From the NCBI GenBank assembly GCA_009926295.1, contig RFPF01000050.1, positions 1 to 15,360 on the forward strand: a stretch of DNA of 15,360 nucleotides, in the 5' to 3' direction. The DNA comes from Planctomycetia bacterium. Its GTDB lineage: Bacteria; Planctomycetota; Planctomycetia; Pirellulales; UBA1268. The notes under the pieces were generated by a model. That model worked only from the letters and a program-made list of their open reading frames with translations. It was not told where the DNA came from and did not search any database. Positions 12,910 through 15,360 of the stretch are shown in pieces; within the stretch, counting starts at the first letter, position 1; each line of letters begins with the position of its first letter. Made by a program: the position numbers and the translations under genes.

Positions 12910-14457
12910 CTAGAGGAAGAGGAGGGCCATCGCGGCGAACACCGGCAGCAGCACGCCGAAGCTGTAGAGCATGTAGCCGAAGAAACTCGGCATCCGCACC
13001 CCCGACTGCTCGGCGATGGCCTTCACCATGAAGTTCGGCCCGTTGCCGATGTAGGTCATCGCTCCCAAGAATACGGCGCCGAGGCTCACGGCGGCCAGCC
13101 GACCCGTGTCGACGCCGGCCATGGTCGCCCCGGTGGCAGGCAGCGCCTGGGCCGTCTTGAAGAACACGAGGTAGGTGGGGGCGTTGTCGAGGACGCTCGA
13201 GAGCGCGCCGGTGGCCCAGAAGAAGGCCGGCGGCGAGACGATTCCGAGGCTCGCGCCGCGCTCGTGGAGCAGGGCGAGGGCGGGCTGCATGCACACGAAG
13301 ATGCCGACGAACAGGGCCGCCACCTCGAGGATGGCGCCGTAGCTGAAGCCGTTCCGGCGGCGCACGTCCCGCGACCCGAACACGAGCGATGCGGCCACGA
13401 GGGCGAGCAGCGTCGCCTCGCGGAGGAACAGCCACGGGTGCCACGCCGTGCCCGCCACCGGCTTCGACGGGTCGAGCAGGGCGACCGCCGCGATCACGCC
13501 CGCCATCAGCGGGGCGTTCGGCCACAGGCCCGTGATCCGCAGCCGCGTGGTCTGGCTCTCGTCGCGGGCGACGTCGCGGGCCGCCTCGCGAGGATGGGCA
13601 AAGAACGTGTCCCACGCCCAGTACACCGCCAGCAGCACCCCGTTGGTGAACGCCCACTGCCTCCACAGGCCCAGCGTCCAGAGGAAGTCGACCCCCTCGA
13701 GGTAGCCGAGGAACAGCGGCGGGTCTCCGATGGGGAGCAGGCAGCCGCCGCAGTTGCAGACGAGAAAGATGAAGAACACGAGTGTGTGCGCGACGTGCCG
13801 CCGCTCGCGGTTCGTCTCGAGGAGAGGCCGCACGAGCAGCATCGCGGCGCCCGTGGTGCCGATGAAGCTGGCGGCGAGTGCCCCGATGGCGAGGAAGGAC
13901 GTGTTCACGTTCGGCGAGGCGATGAGGTCCCCCTCGATCCGCACGCCGCCGGTGATCACGTAGAGGGCGAAGAGCAGCACGATGAACGGGGCGTACTCCG
14001 CAAGAAACGCGTTGGCGAGCACCGCGCCGGCCACCGCCCACGACGGTCCGGCAGCCGCAGGAGCCACCGTGGCGTGCGCCGGGAAGTGGAGGTCCACCGG
14101 ATGCCGATGCGCGAGCAGGTAGTACGCCAGCGTGACGGCCCCGAGGCCGCCGGCGACGAGCAGTTTGCTGGTGTTGTGCTCCCACCAGTGCGCCAAGCGG
14201 GGCGTGAGAGGCAGGATCGCTATCGCCGCGAGAAGCAGGCAGAACGGCAGCACCATCGCCGCCGGCGGAGCGGCGCCGCCGTGGTCGGCGTGCGGCTGCG
14301 CGTCGCCGGCATGGGACGCTTGTGCCTGCACCAGCAAATCGCGACCATGTTGGGGCCACTCGCCGAGCGCCGCCACCACGTAGGCCGCGAGGATCAGTGC
14401 GATTCCGGCCAGCGTCCATCCGGTGGCGTCGCGGCCCGCCGAAAGGGTGTCGTTCAT
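12910..14457 (-). CDS. NhaD/ArsB-type ion transporter, probable sodium:proton antiporter
   Basis: This is a 515-residue polytopic membrane protein with about 11-13 hydrophobic segments. The order of motifs fits the NhaD/ArsB/CitMHS superfamily: a first half with AEYAPFIVLLFALYVITGGVRI, SFIGTTGAAMLLVRPLL and CNCGGCLLPIGDPPLFLGYL, and a second half with ALSSVLDNAPTYLVFF and AMTYIGNGPNFMVKAI. The paired GTTGAAMLL and DNAPTYLVF regions are where the ion pathway lies in this fold. NhaD proteins exchange Na+ for H+; citrate or arsenite transport are alternatives the sequence cannot exclude. A His/Asp-rich loop (SHAGDAQPHADHGG) follows the first helix. GAGGAG lies 10 bases before the ATG at 14455-14457. 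The gene leads the two-gene operon with ribonuclease D and is divergent from the next gene. Confidence 0.85.
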   Translation of the reverse strand: MNDTLSAGRDATGWTLAGIALILAAYVVAALGEWPQHGRDLLVQAQASHAGDAQPHADHGGAAPPAAMVLPFCLLLAAIAILPLTPRLAHWWEHNTSKLLVAGGLGAVTLAYYLLAHRHPVDLHFPAHATVAPAAAGPSWAVAGAVLANAFLAEYAPFIVLLFALYVITGGVRIEGDLIASPNVNTSFLAIGALAASFIGTTGAAMLLVRPLLETNRERRHVAHTLVFFIFLVCNCGGCLLPIGDPPLFLGYLEGVDFLWTLGLWRQWAFTNGVLLAVYWAWDTFFAHPREAARDVARDESQTTRLRITGLWPNAPLMAGVIAAVALLDPSKPVAGTAWHPWLFLREATLLALVAASLVFGSRDVRRRNGFSYGAILEVAALFVGIFVCMQPALALLHERGASLGIVSPPAFFWATGALSSVLDNAPTYLVFFKTAQALPATGATMAGVDTGRLAAVSLGAVFLGAMTYIGNGPNFMVKAIAEQSGVRMPSFFGYMLYSFGVLLPVFAAMALLFL

Positions 14458-14535
14458 GAATCGCTATCTCCTCGGAGCCGCCGTGGCACGGCATCGTACG
14501 CCATGCCGCGCCGCGGCGAAAGGATGATGCGATCC

Positions 14536-15114
14536 ATGGCGGCACCCGATCCGAAGAAGATCACGACTGCGGACGAGGAGGTATGGCTGCGTGGCAACGC
14601 GCGGCCGGCCTCGCTCCTCGTGGCGGTCGCGGCCTGCGCGGGCACGGCGCTTTCCGTGCTCGCGTGCCTGTCGGCGACGGCGGCGGTGGCGCGGCCGATC
14701 CTGCTCGGCTACGGGCTCGTCGCGGGGCCGGTGGTGGCGGGCCTCGCGTTCGCCGCCACGCGGCCGCGGCTGTGCCGCCGCGGCGACGCGCTGCGCGTCC
14801 GCCTGGCGCCGCTCACCGCCCACGACGTGCCCCTGGAGTTCGTCGAGTGCTTCTTCATGGGTTCGCACGCCCTGCCCGATCCGCAGGGCCGCGACGACGT
14901 GCCCACCCAGCGGGTCGGCACGCTCGTGATGCGGATCGCCGAGCGGGCCGTGGCCTGGCAGTCGCGGCCCACGCTCCCGGCGTGGGGAACGTGGGCGGAT
15001 GGAGCCGTCGTGTTCGACGGGCGGTGGTGCGAGCCCCTGTCGGTGGATCTTGCGCGTAGGCTGAGCGGACTGCTCGTCGCGGCGAAGCGCGACGCGGCGG
15101 AGCCGACTGCATGA
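14536..15114 (+). CDS. Hypothetical membrane protein with two transmembrane helices
   Basis: I do not recognise this family. The protein is 192 residues from the ATG at 14536 (MAAPDPKKITTADEEVWLRG). In-frame ATGs at 14524 and 14527 would add three or four residues, and an AAAGG at 14519-14523 is compatible with any of them. A charged N-terminal segment is followed by two hydrophobic helices at about residues 24-46 and 52-74 with a short turn, then a soluble domain of about 115 residues. That domain reads LRVRLAPLTAHDVPLEFVECFF, then VMRIAERAVAW, then WADGAVVFDGRWCEPLSVDLARRLSGLL, a mixed alpha/beta pattern facing one side of the membrane. Its stop codon TGA overlaps the ATG of mfnB (ATGA), so the two are probably cotranslated and may act together. 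Confidence 0.75.
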   Translation: MAAPDPKKITTADEEVWLRGNARPASLLVAVAACAGTALSVLACLSATAAVARPILLGYGLVAGPVVAGLAFAATRPRLCRRGDALRVRLAPLTAHDVPLEFVECFFMGSHALPDPQGRDDVPTQRVGTLVMRIAERAVAWQSRPTLPAWGTWADGAVVFDGRWCEPLSVDLARRLSGLLVAAKRDAAEPTA

Positions 15115-15360
15115 TCGGGCGGGGCGTGCTCGTGAGCGTGCGGAACGCCGTCGAGGTCGTCGCCGCGCTTGCCGGAGGAGCGCACGTGATAGACGTGAAG
15201 GAGCCGGCCCGCGGGTCGCTCGGCCGCGCCGCACCGGAGGCGGTCGCGGCGGTCGCGGCGGCCGTCGCCGGGGCCGTGCCCTGGACGATGGCGGCCGGCG
15301 AACTCGCCGCCGGCGTCGAGCCGCTCGCGGATTGGATCGCAGCGGTCGGCAGTCTCCTCC
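15111..15360 (+). CDS. mfnB: (5-formylfuran-3-yl)methyl phosphate synthase (5' part; runs off the window)
   Basis: The first 83 residues are present and the gene continues past the window edge. They read LVSVRNAVEVVAALAGGAHVIDVKEPARGSLG, the N-terminal signature of the MfnB/DUF556 family, a TIM-barrel enzyme. Lys30 in DVKEP matches the active-site lysine (Lys27 in the Methanocaldococcus enzyme) that forms a Schiff base. MfnB joins two glyceraldehyde 3-phosphates to give the furan phosphate of methanofuran biosynthesis. Homologues in planctomycetes and methylotrophic bacteria sit with methanopterin-type C1 genes. The ATG at 15111 overlaps the stop of the membrane protein gene. Other genes of the pathway would lie beyond the window. 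Confidence 0.9.
   Translation, partial: MIGRGVLVSVRNAVEVVAALAGGAHVIDVKEPARGSLGRAAPEAVAAVAAAVAGAVPWTMAAGELAAGVEPLADWIAAVGSLL

Noticed and set aside
13264..14523. Long + strand open frame before the two-helix membrane protein
   Set aside because: It is antisense to the NhaD-type transporter, and its translation is Arg/Glu/His-rich without hydrophobic segments or motifs; only the part after 14524 has coding character.

Overview
The window is about 70% GC and almost fully coding. It reads as a stretch of planctomycete chromosome (Pirellulales-like, inferred). The evidence is two DUF1559 proteins with type IV pilin-like N-termini, a bacterial (5-formylfuran-3-yl)methyl phosphate synthase (MfnB, C1/methanofuran-type metabolism), a large secreted-type protein with a C-terminal carbohydrate-binding-like domain, and small planctomycete-style hypothetical proteins. 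I see no phage, insertion sequence, integrase or CRISPR array.

Layout. 1-1584 (+) is the 3' part of a large protein whose C-terminus resembles planctomycete family 10 glycosylhydrolase-like proteins. 1592-1900 (-) is a small hypothetical. 2041-5874 (-) is a tight three-gene operon: an NAD(P)-dependent thioester-reductase-like SDR, a condensation/PapA-like acyltransferase with an HHxxxDG motif, and a GT2/GT21-like membrane glycosyltransferase. It looks like a cassette that reduces, acylates and glycosylates a lipid. 6016-6098 (+) is tRNA-Ser(CGA) with its own promoter. 6142-6903 (+) is a TauE/SafE permease.

6947-9030 holds two convergent DUF1559 genes. The minus-strand copy carries an apparent +1 frameshift near 8141-8150 and overlaps the end of a histidine-rich lipoprotein gene. 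9031-9477 has no intact gene but contains a coding-like remnant on the minus strand. 9478-10464 (+) is a secreted NlpC/P60-like protein.

10532-11617 (-) holds a 28-residue lysine-rich protein, a DUF2652 cyclase-like protein and a DUF5522-like Cys-rich protein, in transcription order. 11726-14457 (-) is an NhaD/ArsB-type transporter followed 8 bases later by ribonuclease D. 14536-15360 (+) is an uncharacterised two-helix membrane protein that overlaps the start of mfnB, which runs off the window.

No complete new defence or mobile system is visible. The most interesting items are the SDR-acyltransferase-glycosyltransferase cassette, the frameshifted DUF1559/His-rich lipoprotein pair, the membrane protein coupled to mfnB, and the DUF2652/DUF5522 pair.
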